Source of the DNA: Cladosporium sp. IMV 00045
Lineage: Eukaryota > Ascomycota > Dothideomycetes > Cladosporiales > Cladosporiaceae
Assembly (NCBI GenBank): GCA_001931905.2
Contig: MSJI02000024.1
Span: 1 to 20,955 of the forward strand
Reading direction: 5' to 3'
Length of the DNA stretch: 20,955 bases
Shown: positions 1 through 9,620 of the stretch, one piece after another
Numbering within the stretch: position 1 is the first letter of the stretch
Layout: each line of letters begins with the position of its first letter
Made by a program: the position numbers and the translations under genes
Notes under the pieces: generated by a model
Database searches by the model: none
What the model saw: only the letters and a program-made list of their open reading frames with translations
What the model was told of the DNA's origin: nothing

Positions 1-435
1 ACTCACATCTTGTGGTAGAAGACCTTGGACTCGCCGCTCTGGGCGGACGGGATGAGGTGCTTCTCGAGAACCTCGAGGATGTCCTCGCAGATCTTGCCGA
101 GCTCGGCCTCGATCTTCTGACGGTACTCCTTGATGAGGGTGACCTGAGAGTCGTTGCCCTTGCTCTCCTCCTTCTGCTCGATGGAGGTGACGATGCGCCA
201 GGAGGCACGACGGGCACCAATGACGTTCTTGTAGGCGACGGACAGCAGGTTGCGCTCCTCGACGGACAGCTCCTGGTCGGCGGAGGCGACGGCCTTCATG
301 TTCTCGACCATTTCTGCGTTCGCGAGTTAGTATTCGGCCGGCGGTGTAAGTACTTTCTGGAAGTGATGACATACCCTCGTAGCGCTCGGCCTGCTCAGCA
401 AGCTTCGCGAGGTAGACGGAGTCCTCGTAACCCAT
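1..435 (-). CDS. 14-3-3 protein, N-terminal half (cut by window edge)
   Basis: 14-3-3 proteins are cytosolic dimers that bind phosphoserine/phosphothreonine motifs on client proteins and control signalling, cell cycle and metabolism. Exon 1 runs from the ATG at 435 to 375 and encodes [20 protein letters not shown] plus one base. A 61-nt intron (374-314, gtatgt...cag) follows, and exon 2 runs 313-7. The junction rebuilds YEEMVENMK, the family's N-terminal helix. Other family signatures are [20 protein letters not shown] (near residues 41-60), the Lys/Arg groove residues within it, and KVFYHKM at the right edge of the visible part. An apparent TGA stop after HKM is not a real stop: AAGAT|GTGAGT is a splice donor at position 6, so the gene continues leftward outside the window. 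About 122 of the usual 260-275 residues are visible. Identification is very secure. Confidence 0.96.
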   Translation of the reverse strand, partial: MGYEDSVYLAKLAEQAERYEGMSSLPESTYTAGRILTRERRNGREHEGRRLRRPGAVRRGAQPAVRRLQERHWCPSCLLAHRHLHRAEGGEQGQRLSGHPHQGVPSEDRGRARQDLRGHPRGSREAPHPVRPERRVQGLLPQDVS

Positions 436-459
436 TTTGACGGTTTGTTAGAAGGGAGT

Positions 460-945
460 CTGTGAGTACGAGTCAGTATTGATTGACGACGACAGGTGCG
501 GCGGCAAAAGCAATGTGAAGCCGTCGCGGGGGTCAAGCGCGTGTGGAGGAGCTCGGCGGGAAGTTGTTGGCAAGGTGAATGCGCGCGGGAGGTGACGGGC
601 AGCAGTGGTGGATATGCAGTGCGACATTTGACCGCGGCATTCGCTTGTTGACATGTGCAGGCAGTCATGCGGCGGCGTCATGGAGTCTGGACCAGCAACA
701 ACAACACAGTGGCCGTGGCGAGTGTCCGGAGACGTGCATTTCCCTCCTGGGCTCTTGATGACACCACCAGGCACCGCGCGCACCTGGCCGGGCATATCCA
801 TCCTCGCTGCGACAGCTCGTCGTCGTCCATGGGACAGTGATACGATGCTCTTGGCGGACAGGGTTTGCAAGCAGACGCGGCATGGGCGGCGGCGACGGCG
901 ACGGCGGGGTGTGGGAAGGGGAGAGGGAGAGGAGGGTGGCCTTAC
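460..945 (-). other. Probable 5'-UTR intron of the 14-3-3 gene
   Basis: On the minus strand, 24 bases before the 14-3-3 ATG there is a textbook acceptor: a CTGAC-type branch site (TACTGAC) followed about 10 nt later by ...ACTCACAG ending at 460. The best donor upstream is GTAAGG starting at 945, giving a 486-nt intron, much longer than the coding introns here. Long leader introns are common in highly expressed fungal housekeeping genes. The acceptor is convincing; the choice of donor is inference, since other GT sites exist. Confidence 0.45.
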
Positions 946-2220
946 GTGAGTAGTGAGTGGTGTGTTTTGATTGATTCGCGTGAGAGGGCGGCGGATGCAG
1001 GGCTAGCCTTAGCAGGTTGCGAGTCGACAGGAGGCGGTGGTGGGTGGTGTGTGGTGAGTGGTGTTGTGAGTGGGATTTGCGGATGATGTTGGTAGTGGAG
1101 AGGTAGCGGTGGTGGTGGTAGTGGCTTCTCTCAGGCGAAGGCGCAGCTGCAGTTTGGAAGCGGGAGCGAGAGACGTGGGCGAGAGGGAGCGAGCCAGCCA
1201 CGGCAGCTTCCTTGCCCTGGCGCGGCTTTCGGTGACGTGTGGGAAGAAGTGGGCAGTCACCGGCCGGTGGGCGGTGAAGCTTGCTGGCTTTGCTTACTTA
1301 ACACGACACGTGACTCTATCCAGTTCATTTCTTTTCCCTTTAGCTGCTGCTGCAAGACGGTCATAAGGCACACATCCCTAGTCAGCCTCTCAGCCGCAGG
1401 AAGCGGTTCGCAGAAACACGTTGACTTGCCGATCTCCCATGGGTGTTCTCGCCTTGGGAACGAATATCGACAAAGTGCGTGTTTGCTGACTTCATCTCGC
1501 ATCTAAACCCGGTCACAGCACATGGTTCGATCGCGAACACCATAGCCCTTTGTACTACAGTAACAGCATACATGTGTTCTCCACGGCAGTCCTACAACTT
1601 CACTTCTCCTCTTAGCCTCACCACTTCACCACGGCGTCTGGCTACTCCTCTACAGTCGAAACCCTGAAAGAGAGGGGTCAATCCCAGCCCACGCGTGGTT
1701 TAGCTTACCACTTGCGCGCGTCGGCCAATGACGGCCCTGTAAACCGCCGGCGGCATCACGAGCAAGCCCGGGTGTTTATTTACAGCGACATAGGGCCCCG
1801 CCGGCGCCTTGCAAAAGCACGCAACCCAAGTCAAAATAGCCATCCACGTGACTGATTACCTGCGTAGCTCTGCATGATGTGCCGCAGGTCATCTGTTCCC
1901 GAGAAGACCCGAGCGATGGTTTCTCAACCACGCGCCTTGGCACGTCAATAATGTGCTCATCCGGTAGGTAAGTGGCAGTAGGCTTTGAATTGCTGTGTAG
2001 ACCCTGGAAGTCAGAGCTGTTCACAATGCAATTGTTTGACAGCTTGTGATATGTATCAATGCATAAGGTATAGGTATAGGTATAAGTATAGGTATCTAAG
2101 CGATCATAATCTTCGTGCCATGTCCACTGCATGTAAGGACGCTCTCGAACGCTTTTCACAATCAAATCACCCAATTCTCCTTGCCACCAGCCTCAGCAAC
2201 CACCTCTCTCAATTATCACC
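946..2220. other. Intergenic: promoter side of 14-3-3 and 3' flank of the SET gene
   Basis: No open frame here looks like a protein; the short frames are low-complexity Arg/Ser/Thr/Gly-rich. From about 1030 to 1130 the plus strand is rich in GGTGGT/GTGGTG, so the leader or promoter of the minus-strand 14-3-3 gene is CCACCA-rich. The remainder holds a hexanucleotide microsatellite (listed separately) and nothing else I can name. Confidence 0.6.
2063..2096. repeat. Hexanucleotide microsatellite (GGTATA)n
   Basis: Starting at about 2067 the unit ggtata repeats in register (2067, 2073, 2079, a variant agtata at 2085, then ggtatc at 2091). There are about five units with one substitution. It lies in the non-coding 3' flank of the SET-domain gene and has no evident function; it could serve as a variable-length marker. 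Confidence 0.85.
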
Positions 2221-2847
2221 TCAATCCAACATCTTCAAAATATGCTGATTGATCGAATACTTCTGCAAAACCGCGCGATCAACATACTTGGCGCCCTGCA
2301 CCTCTCCCAGACAAACGTCCTCCGGCGCGCCGCACAAGCACTTGAACGGCTTGCCCATATCCCACTCGGTGGACGGGTAGAAGAATGTGAGATCCTCGCC
2401 AGCTTTGAGGTCGCGGCTCCCGGCCACGCGGAGCTCGCCTGCCACGCCGTGCTGGCCCGGCGTGGGAGCCGGCTGGTCGGCGGGCGTGAGGTAGCCTCGT
2501 GGGTATTCGCCCTGCGCGTTGGGCGTGACCATGTGGAATTCCACGTTGGGCGCGCACGAGTGGTTGATGTAGAGGAGCGGGCTGTTCAGTTCGATGTGCG
2601 AGTTCGGGCCTGTTTGTACGCTTGACCAGGCGGCTTTTTTGAGGGGCGTGTGTGTTGTGATGTAGGCGATAAAGTGGCCGGCGGGCAGGTCGACTTTGGC
2701 ACGGAGGGTGTTGGATAGGCCATCTTCGCCGTGGGAGTGGTAGGTGAAGTACTCGTCTAGGCCTTGGAAGGTGATGGGGTAGGCGGGTTCCGTCTTGCCT
2801 TGTGAAGGGTCGACGATCGGGCTGTCGCCGTTCAGGTAGGGTGCCAT
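2221..2847 (-). CDS. Small SET-domain protein
   Basis: This is a 208-residue single-exon protein with the C-terminal half of a SET fold. NHSCAPNVEF at residues 95-104 matches the NHSCxPN motif that forms the S-adenosylmethionine/lysine site. DLTFFYPSTEWDM (152-164) supplies the second conserved SET block with its tyrosine (Y157). FKCLCG (168-173) followed by C179 resembles a post-SET cysteine cluster. Such short fungal SET proteins are usually annotated only as SET-domain containing; the lysine methyltransferase activity and the substrate are inferred from family, not shown. The long N-terminal pre-SET/zinc region of histone methyltransferases is absent, so a non-histone substrate or loss of activity is possible. 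The ATG at 2847 starts the homologous-looking frame, but a putative leader intron and a short upstream frame lie just before it (see findings). The stop is at 2221-2223. Confidence 0.85.
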   Translation of the reverse strand: MAPYLNGDSPIVDPSQGKTEPAYPITFQGLDEYFTYHSHGEDGLSNTLRAKVDLPAGHFIAYITTHTPLKKAAWSSVQTGPNSHIELNSPLLYINHSCAPNVEFHMVTPNAQGEYPRGYLTPADQPAPTPGQHGVAGELRVAGSRDLKAGEDLTFFYPSTEWDMGKPFKCLCGAPEDVCLGEVQGAKYVDRAVLQKYSINQHILKMLD

Positions 2848-2849
2848 TG

Positions 2850-2902
2850 CTGTTGTGGTATACCGTAGGAGAAGGGCTTTTTGAGGGTTTGTAGGTACTT
2901 AC
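2850..2902 (-). other. Candidate leader intron just upstream of the SET gene ATG
   Basis: On the minus strand GTAAGTACC (donor at 2902) and CCACAACAG (acceptor ending at 2850) delimit 53 nt, the same size as introns proven by reading frame elsewhere in the window. Splicing would place only CA between the junction and the SET-gene ATG. No protein continuity proves it, so this is a leader-intron proposal only. Confidence 0.35.
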
Positions 2903-2950
2903 TCTTCGGCGCACAACAGGGAGAGTCGAGGCTTTATTATGCCCTGCCAT

Positions 2951-4347
2951 TACCGAAATGCTACACTTGGCGTCACCGGCCTTCGGAGACGTCTGCATCT
3001 GGCGCTGCCCGGGTAGATGGGAGGAGACGACATACGTGGACCGACGGAGTGCTGGGCAGAAGTGGGTTCTAGACAAGGGAGGATTTGACTTTCCCCGCAG
3101 CTGGTGAATGATGTTGATTGAGAACGATGTCAAGGGCTGAATGGCATGGGGAAGTGGATGTTGATGTGAAGTCACTGAAGGAATTCATGCGAGACTTGTG
3201 TACATTTAATAAGCTTGATTATTTTCCGTCGAAGTCAATTTGATGAATTGTATACCTGCAGTCAGACTCTCAGTACCTTACTTGAAGATATTCCACCAAG
3301 CTCGTGAACCGAGGCAAGCATGTCCTGTGACGATTTTTTGGAACGTGCACCGATTGACCAATAGCCGGACCTGCCTGGAATGGCCTGAGTTTGCGATAGA
3401 TAATGTACGGCGGTTCGAACAGTAGAACTAGAGCGATTCCTTATCTGGAGAGCTGGATAAATGTTACTATTACGCTCTTAGATCTTGACGGGGCGGCCGC
3501 TTGCATGCCTCCGTTGTCAGCTTGCATCACAAACGAATCCTATGCGACTTGATGGCTCTGCTTTATCACTTCGTACAACGAATACGAGACGGCTTATGTG
3601 GCTGTTCTTGTGGCGACTCGCAATAGATGCGATGATCAGTTTCATCGATCTAAGCGCTTTGATGACGCTCTTCGTGCTTTACCCTGTCATTGTTGATCGC
3701 TGTGCAGACAAACGCCTTCAAGCCGGCAATTCCTTCCCGATGACCTGAATCAAAGCTTCAATCATCTGCAGATGATCTAGCTGATAATGGATACGATGCA
3801 AACGGATGGACTGTGCTGGACATTTCTCTAATCGAACAAGTGACCATTTTCCCTTCAACGTCACACGAACGCTTCACCAGTCGTTCGACTGCACGTCGCA
3901 ATTGTGAATTCGTCTTCGAGAACTGAATGGCCTTGATTTTCCTCGACAACACCCAAAATCGACAGATTGATGATTTATACCAATCTGCCTCTGACGCTCA
4001 ACGTCGGCTGTTCGATACGGTATTATGCCAAATCTAAAATGAACATCATCTCCTCGTTTCGCATGTTCGTCATTCCGCTTCCCACCGAAAGTCCGAAGGT
4101 ACCAAGGAACCTTGGCCAGTCCCACTCTGATGATTCTACAGGGACTGGAAAGGCAAATGTACATCTCTTTGGACCAGTGACTATTTCGGACTTTCTCGCA
4201 GTGCAGATGTCCTAATTCCGAATTGTGATCTTTAGGAATATACCACATAAAACAGAACCCGGAACCCAGTTGTATCTCACTAAGGCGAGTCGTAGTCCAT
4301 GCACGAATGATAGCAACATCATATCTCCCACCTAAACGACAGCAACG
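2951..4347. other. Divergent intergenic interval between the SET gene and the amidohydrolase
   Basis: This stretch separates two divergently transcribed genes and must hold both promoters. Open frames of 60-170 codons exist on both strands (for example 3485-3748 plus and 3874-4398 minus), but their residue composition is not protein-like and I recognise no domain. No repeats, transposon ends or RNA genes were seen. Confidence 0.6.
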
Positions 4348-6082
4348 ATGAGCCAAAGCAGAAACCTCCTCCTCAAAAATGGCACAGCCCTCATCCACGG
4401 CGCCGACGATAAAGTCGAAGCTCGCAGAACGGACATCCTGATCTCAGACTCTACCATAAAAATGGTGGCGTCGAACATCGCCCCTCCCCCAGGCACGGAA
4501 GTCATCAATTGCACGTAAGTGAACACAGAACATCCGTCGTCCAGCATCCAACATCAAGCAAGACTAACACCATCCCTCCCAAAGAGACAAAATCATCTCC
4601 CCCGGCTTCGTCGACACCCACCATCACGTCTGGCAGACTCTCCTCAAGGGCCGCCACGCAGACCAGACTCTGCTACAGTACCTGCCCGAAGGCAATTTCA
4701 CGGCAGCCCTGCATTCGCCGGAAGATGTCTTCTGGGGCCAGCTCGCGGGATGTCTGGAAATGATCAACGGCGGGACGACGAGTGTGGTCGATTTCGCGCA
4801 CATTAATATGTCCGCTGAGCATAGTAAGTAGCGATTCCATGCCCTCCACACCGGCGACTCAAGCACAAGATCACACAAATAACACCCCCCCTCCCAGACG
4901 ACCAAGTCATCTCCGCAACCACCTCATCCGGCATCCGCTCCGTCTTCTGCTACTGCCCCAACCCGAAAGTCTTAACCTGGTCCCCCTTCGCCATCACCGA
5001 AGACCCGCTAGCCGACTACGTCCTCCCCAAACTGGACTCCCTCGCCTCCCAATCCCCCTGGGCAAACGGGCGCATCACGCTCGGCTTCGCGTTCGACGGT
5101 TTCCGTTTCCTGCCCCCAGACCACTTGCAGGATCTCATGGACCGCCTCGCCCGCAGCGCCGTACAGGTAATCACGTACCACTACAGCCGCGTGCCGGAGC
5201 AGGGGTATAAAGGCGAGGAAAGCCAGACGGCGCAGCTGGAGCAGATGGGGATTTTGGATGAACGCTTCCTCGTCTCGCACGGTGGGAACCCTTCGCAGCA
5301 GGACGCGGAGATTTATTGTAAGCGAGGAATGCACGTTTCCAGCACGCCGAGCACGGAGTTGCAGATGGCTATGGGCAGCCCGGTGGCGGCTTTTGCGCCG
5401 CATGTGGATTTTGGGTGTTGCTCACTGGGCGTTGATTGTCATAGTAATAACTCGGCTTATATGCCGGGCGAAGCGCGACTTGGTTTGCAGGCTGCGAGGG
5501 CGTCGAGGGGTGAGGTGAGTTACGTCCTTGGACTTGAGATGTCCTCCCATGAACATCACAAAAGCTAACACATCCAACCAACGCCAGAAATTCCTCGCCG
5601 CCGGCAAATCGCCCACTTCAATCCACCCCACCGTCCTCGAAGCCTTCAACCTACTGACCATCCAGGGCGCGCGCGCCGCCAAAATGGGCCAGCGAACCGG
5701 CAGCATCGCCGAAGGCAAGCGGGCCGATCTTGCGATTTTCTCCGCCACCTCTCCCTCCATGGTGGGCGCGGCGCAGCACGACCCCGTCGCGGCCGTGGTG
5801 CTGCACTCGCACCCGGGCGATGTCGAGTATGTGATTGTTGATGGCGTGGTGAGGAAGCGGGAGGGGCAGTTGGTCGGCGTTGACGTTGATCGGGCGGCGA
5901 GGGCGTGGGTGGGGAGGGAGAAGGTGGGGTGGGGGGATGTGGTGGGGGAGGTGTTGGGGAGGAGGGAGAGGGTGCAGAGGGAGATTGAGGGGATTGATAT
6001 GGGCGCTGCGAGGGAGGAGTTGGTGGATGCGTGGCATTTGGATAGGAGTACGTTGGTGGAGTCGTTGGAGGGGGGAGATTGA
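4348..6082 (+). CDS. Amidohydrolase-superfamily metal-dependent hydrolase
   Basis: Four exons (4348-4514, 4585-4823, 4898-5514, 5588-6082) joined by introns of 70, 74 and 73 nt encode 505 residues; each junction restores frame and family motifs. The protein belongs to the cytosine deaminase/TrzN-like amidohydrolases, which hydrolyse C-N (or C-Cl) bonds on ring substrates inside a TIM barrel. Likely metal ligands are H68 and H70 in SPGFVDTHHHVW, H230 in TYHYSR, H263 in VSHGGNP and D315 in LGVDCHSNN. The 14-residue block NGGTTSVVDFAHIN and STPSTELQMAMGSP are further family signatures. A C-terminal EGKRADLAIF segment is the usual small beta-sandwich return strand. No signal peptide or membrane segment is visible, so it is probably cytosolic. 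The substrate cannot be told from sequence; a plain 'cytosine deaminase' label would overstate it. The last ~60 residues are unusually rich in G, E, R and V. Confidence 0.92.
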
Positions 6083-6964
6083 TTGCTGTGAGTTCGTATG
6101 ATGATTAATGAGAAACGTGAATGTGTCCATGGGAAGGACTGATGTGTATGGCTTCGTCTGCGAGATCGAAAGACCCTCAAGGGGACGAGCAGACGCTGTT
6201 GACAGTAGACGAGTGCCTCGAAGTATATGCTGCACGATACCAGAAGGGTAGGAACCGTCAGAATCCAGACTACTGAGTTGAATCTTCAAAAGAGTTCAGA
6301 TTTTGTCGCCCTTTCATTTATCCACCTCCCCTCCACTTCAAATCAAAGCAAAGGATCAGGTCAGAAAGATATGGAAGACGAGACAATTCTCTACCCTACC
6401 TATACACAATTCAGAAACAGGAAACGCAGCAGAAAACAAGCGGATTCCCAAGCGTTGGGTGAAAGATGATATTTTTCATGTCTGAACAAAGGAGTGTGAC
6501 TTATCAACGACAAAAAGACGAAAAGGATCTTCCAATATCAAAAAACGGAAACGAGAAAATAGAGGAACGAAGAAACAGGACGGTTCTCCTGCAACGTTCA
6601 GAAAAAGAAAAGTCATGGCTAAAGCCACCCCTTGCAACATGGATAAGCGCCCCCCAACCATTCGAGAGCTCGCACACGAGGCCCGTGTTGCTGTTGCAGG
6701 CGCGCGGCGCAAAGTCTCCCTGTCCGTTACAAAGAAGTCCCTGTGCTCGACGAGGGAACATTCAGAAAAAAAGATCAATCAAAATATGGGAAGTTGCGCA
6801 AGATCGTTTCGCCCGTCACATGTAGAGTGGTCTTTCTCTCTGGAGAGGAAAAAGGATATGCATGCAGTGATGGAAGCGAGAATGCATGTGTCGTAAGAAA
6901 GGAAAACAGATGCGAGGCGAAGACTGTTCTCTTGTGTTTTGTCTCTGCTTTCTTCATCATTTCT
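6083..6964. other. Convergent 3' interval between amidohydrolase and ferric reductase
   Basis: This 0.9-kb stretch carries the 3' untranslated regions of two genes that run towards each other. From about 6470 to 6900 the plus strand is rich in A and G, so the reductase transcript would have a pyrimidine-rich 3' end. Open frames here (for example 6743-7156 plus) run into the reductase antisense and have no recognisable protein features. No gene is supported. Confidence 0.6.
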
Positions 6965-8779
6965 CTACCAGGAGAAGGCTTCCTCGAAGATGTCAATCTC
7001 CGTCTGAGTGCATCTGGCGCGCACAGCGTGACGGACGTCGTCTGCCAGACCACCAGTGCCGCAAACGCTAATGCCCATGGCACCGACTTGCTTCTCCTGC
7101 TCCTTCTGGATGAGAGCGCCGACATCGGGCTTGCCAGGGAACATCTGGACGCTTGAGCTGGGAGAGTGGATCTCCTTGGTGCTGCGGGGACGGGTGACGA
7201 AGAGAAGGATGCGAAGGATGTCGCGACGCTTCTCCATGCCGAGAATCTGGGTCATCCACGGGCGGATCCATTCGAGATGCTCAGGGGACTGGATGATCCA
7301 GACAAGAGTGACCTTGCGGGTGGCGTGGGTTCCGTTCGCGTAACCGGCGACGAGATCGCGGACGTGAGGAACTTGGTGGGTGATACCAACACCGGCGGCG
7401 AAAAGCATGACAGTGCCGTAAGATGCGAAGCTCTGCGAGCCGTAGGGACCCTCGACGAGAGAAGTGCAAGTGAACTTGCCACCAGGGGACATCTCAGCCT
7501 TCTTGAAGAGGGAGTCGGTGAAACCAGTACGGCGGCGAATGATCAGAGACATGTTGGTGCGGCGGGTACCAAAAGCGTCTTGACGGGATACGGGAAGAGC
7601 CTTCTCGGTGCTCCAGTCTTCCTCCTCCTCGCTCCATGCGAGGGAGAACGGGTGGCTGGTGATGCCACCGATGGAAGGCATGTAAAGGTAGACGTGGGCA
7701 CCGGGAGTGAACTTCCAGGGCTTGGCAACACGAAGGGTGATTCTAACGGCGTCACCAGGGAGAGCCTCAACCTCAGCCTTGGTACCACCGTTGCCAGTGT
7801 TGCGGCGGATGATCGTCATGAAACGCCAAGCGCGCTCGACGAACCAGCAGACAGCGGCGGCCATGACGTAGCCTTGCTCCCTCATGCCTTCGCAGTGCAT
7901 CCAGACACCAACGACAGCAGCAACGGCCAGGAGGAAGTGAATGCCGAGGAAAGTCTCGTACCAGGCGTGGCGGATGACAGAGGGAGAGAGGAGCAGAAGC
8001 AGAATGAAGGCAGCAGTGCCGACCATACCGGTCTGAATCAGCTGGCTGGATCCCAGGGAGATCTCGATGACGGCCCAACCGCCATCCCAACCCTTCTCGT
8101 AGGTCTTCGCGCCCATCCAGATGGCCGTGTGGGCAACGGCTTCCAAGACGACGATGCGGCCGAGCCAGCGGTGAATGAGGTTGTACGTGTCAAAGCTGAG
8201 GCCGAGGAAGAATATGAGCGGGTTGTTGCGGCCAGCCAGAAGGAACAGAGGAATCATGTTCATGACGGAGAGAACACCAGTCCTGTTACGGGCGTCATCG
8301 TACCAGAGCTCCGGGTTGCTCCATTCGATGGTGATGCAGCAGAAGGCGATCTGCATGGCAAGGTAGCCGATGAGGAAGAGGAATTGAAGACGGCCAGGAA
8401 GGACACCCATGTTGGCAGCGGCAGAGAGCTTGAACTCGCGGTTGTGTCTCTTCTTCCAGAGGGGTGCCGTGATGAGGTCACGCTTGACCTTGGAGTAGGT
8501 GTCATCGGGAACGCTGAAGTATCTCTGTTTGCTGTCGCTAGAAGTGCCGTGGTTGAGGTTGGAAAGTCTGCGGATGTGACGGAGGAGGACGAGTCCCCAT
8601 CTGTAGATGAGCATAGCACTGACAATGGCGACCCAGGTCCAGGCGGTATATCTCATGACCTTTGCGTTCTCCTCCTTGGCGATGGGTTCGTTGGCAATCT
8701 GCGCCGGGGTCTTGACTGGAGGAGCGGCCATGGCGTAAGGGACCGCTGCGAGCAACGCCAACGCGATGGAGGAAGGCAT
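6965..8779 (-). CDS. FRE-type ferric/cupric reductase (membrane flavocytochrome b)
   Basis: This intron-less gene encodes 604 residues. Fungal FRE proteins pass electrons from cytosolic NADPH through FAD and two haems to extracellular Fe(III) or Cu(II), feeding high-affinity uptake. Visible features are a hydrophobic N-terminus (residues 1-19, signal peptide or first helix), several membrane helices between about 45 and 320, and two bis-haem histidine pairs with the diagnostic 13-residue spacing (H203/H217 and H281/H295). There is a FAD-binding HPFSLAW (376-382), then GPYGSQ (444-449) and AAGVGIT (461-467) of the nucleotide-binding domain, CGTGGLADDVR (573-583) near the C-terminus and the terminal aromatic FSW. 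CGTGG replaces the more usual CGPG. Length is in the family range (about 550-720). The neighbouring genes offer no ferroxidase/permease or siderophore partner. A long antisense frame over this gene is a composition effect. Confidence 0.95.
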   Translation of the reverse strand: MPSSIALALLAAVPYAMAAPPVKTPAQIANEPIAKEENAKVMRYTAWTWVAIVSAMLIYRWGLVLLRHIRRLSNLNHGTSSDSKQRYFSVPDDTYSKVKRDLITAPLWKKRHNREFKLSAAANMGVLPGRLQFLFLIGYLAMQIAFCCITIEWSNPELWYDDARNRTGVLSVMNMIPLFLLAGRNNPLIFFLGLSFDTYNLIHRWLGRIVVLEAVAHTAIWMGAKTYEKGWDGGWAVIEISLGSSQLIQTGMVGTAAFILLLLLSPSVIRHAWYETFLGIHFLLAVAAVVGVWMHCEGMREQGYVMAAAVCWFVERAWRFMTIIRRNTGNGGTKAEVEALPGDAVRITLRVAKPWKFTPGAHVYLYMPSIGGITSHPFSLAWSEEEEDWSTEKALPVSRQDAFGTRRTNMSLIIRRRTGFTDSLFKKAEMSPGGKFTCTSLVEGPYGSQSFASYGTVMLFAAGVGITHQVPHVRDLVAGYANGTHATRKVTLVWIIQSPEHLEWIRPWMTQILGMEKRRDILRILLFVTRPRSTKEIHSPSSSVQMFPGKPDVGALIQKEQEKQVGAMGISVCGTGGLADDVRHAVRARCTQTEIDIFEEAFSW

Positions 8780-9620
8780 TGTGGTGGTTTGTGTGCGCTC
8801 GAGAGTGCTGTGAGTGGTGTCGAAACAGCGGACTCAAGGAGCCGCGTGGTTGAGAGGTCTGCGGAGACTCCCTACAGTGTCTGCAGGGCTGAACGACGCG
8901 TACCAGAGGGGTGAATTGTCGAGTCTAGCGTTGGAGTATGTCGTCGTGACCGGCACGAAGATGGATAGATAGTAGGCGCGTTGCCCGGGAAAGATAGTGC
9001 GCGACAAGGTCTCAGAAGAGAGTCGCAGTTCGTGAACAAGAGAGCGTGGTTAGTGAATGAGCTGCGCAGCAGCGGCAGTCACAATGGCGTTGCGGTGTTT
9101 GCTCGTTGAGAGCGTCGTAGTGAACGAATGTGATGCGTCGAAGGACGGTGGTGGTGGTGGTTGTCGTGGTCGTGTTGCTGACTGTAGACGCAGAGAAAGA
9201 GGAAGGAGAGAGTGAGAGAGTCAACGGCTCGGCTGGCGGCGACCGACAGATAGTGCAAAGAGGCGCTGAAGGGAGACGGGAAGGAGAGAGAGACACGAGT
9301 GGAATGAGAGAGAGTGGAGGCCGTGCGTGGGACCGTTGATCAGGATAGAGGTGAAGTAGATTGATTGGGAGACGGGGGTCGACGAGATTGCTGTGGAGTT
9401 GTGTCTCTGCCAAGACGCGTACGCTCCAGCGTCCAGAACGTGAAAGAGAAGACACAGCAGCAGCTGTTTGATGATGCGTGAGGTGATGATAGCCGCCGCA
9501 AGGGGTGAGATTCAGCGCTTGTTCAGACACGCTCTCAGACAATTGACGTCTTATTGTTCTGTCCCTCAACCCAATCGTCTTTCTTGACTTCCGGTCAATC
9601 TCTGTCATCAGACACGTGAA
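8780..9620 (-). promoter_or_regulatory. Upstream region of the ferric reductase with HGATAR motifs
   Basis: No gene is seen here. Four HGATAR-type sites occur: AGATAG at 8967-8972, 8992-8997 and 9248-9253, and TGATAG at 9487-9492; the first two are 25 bp apart. HGATAR is the core bound by fungal iron-responsive GATA repressors (SreA/Sre1/SRE family), which repress reductase genes when iron is plentiful. The count is only modestly above chance for this length, so the regulatory reading is tentative. A GTGGTGGTGG simple repeat lies at about 9149-9162. Confidence 0.3.

Noticed and set aside
1..10. Stop codon TGA after HKM in the 14-3-3 frame, suggesting a truncated protein
   Set aside because: AAGAT|GTGAGT is a consensus splice donor and the family continues with KGDYHRYL after HKM, so this is an intron boundary.
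3874..4398. 174-codon minus-strand frame upstream of and overlapping the amidohydrolase start
   Set aside because: Its composition is not protein-like, no domain is visible, and it overlaps exon 1 of a well-supported gene on the other strand.
7166..8914. 582-codon open frame antisense to the ferric reductase
   Set aside because: The sense gene has complete haem, FAD and NADPH motifs. The antisense frame is open because the sense codons avoid TTA, CTA and TCA; its sequence is Asp/Gly/Glu/Val-rich with no domain.
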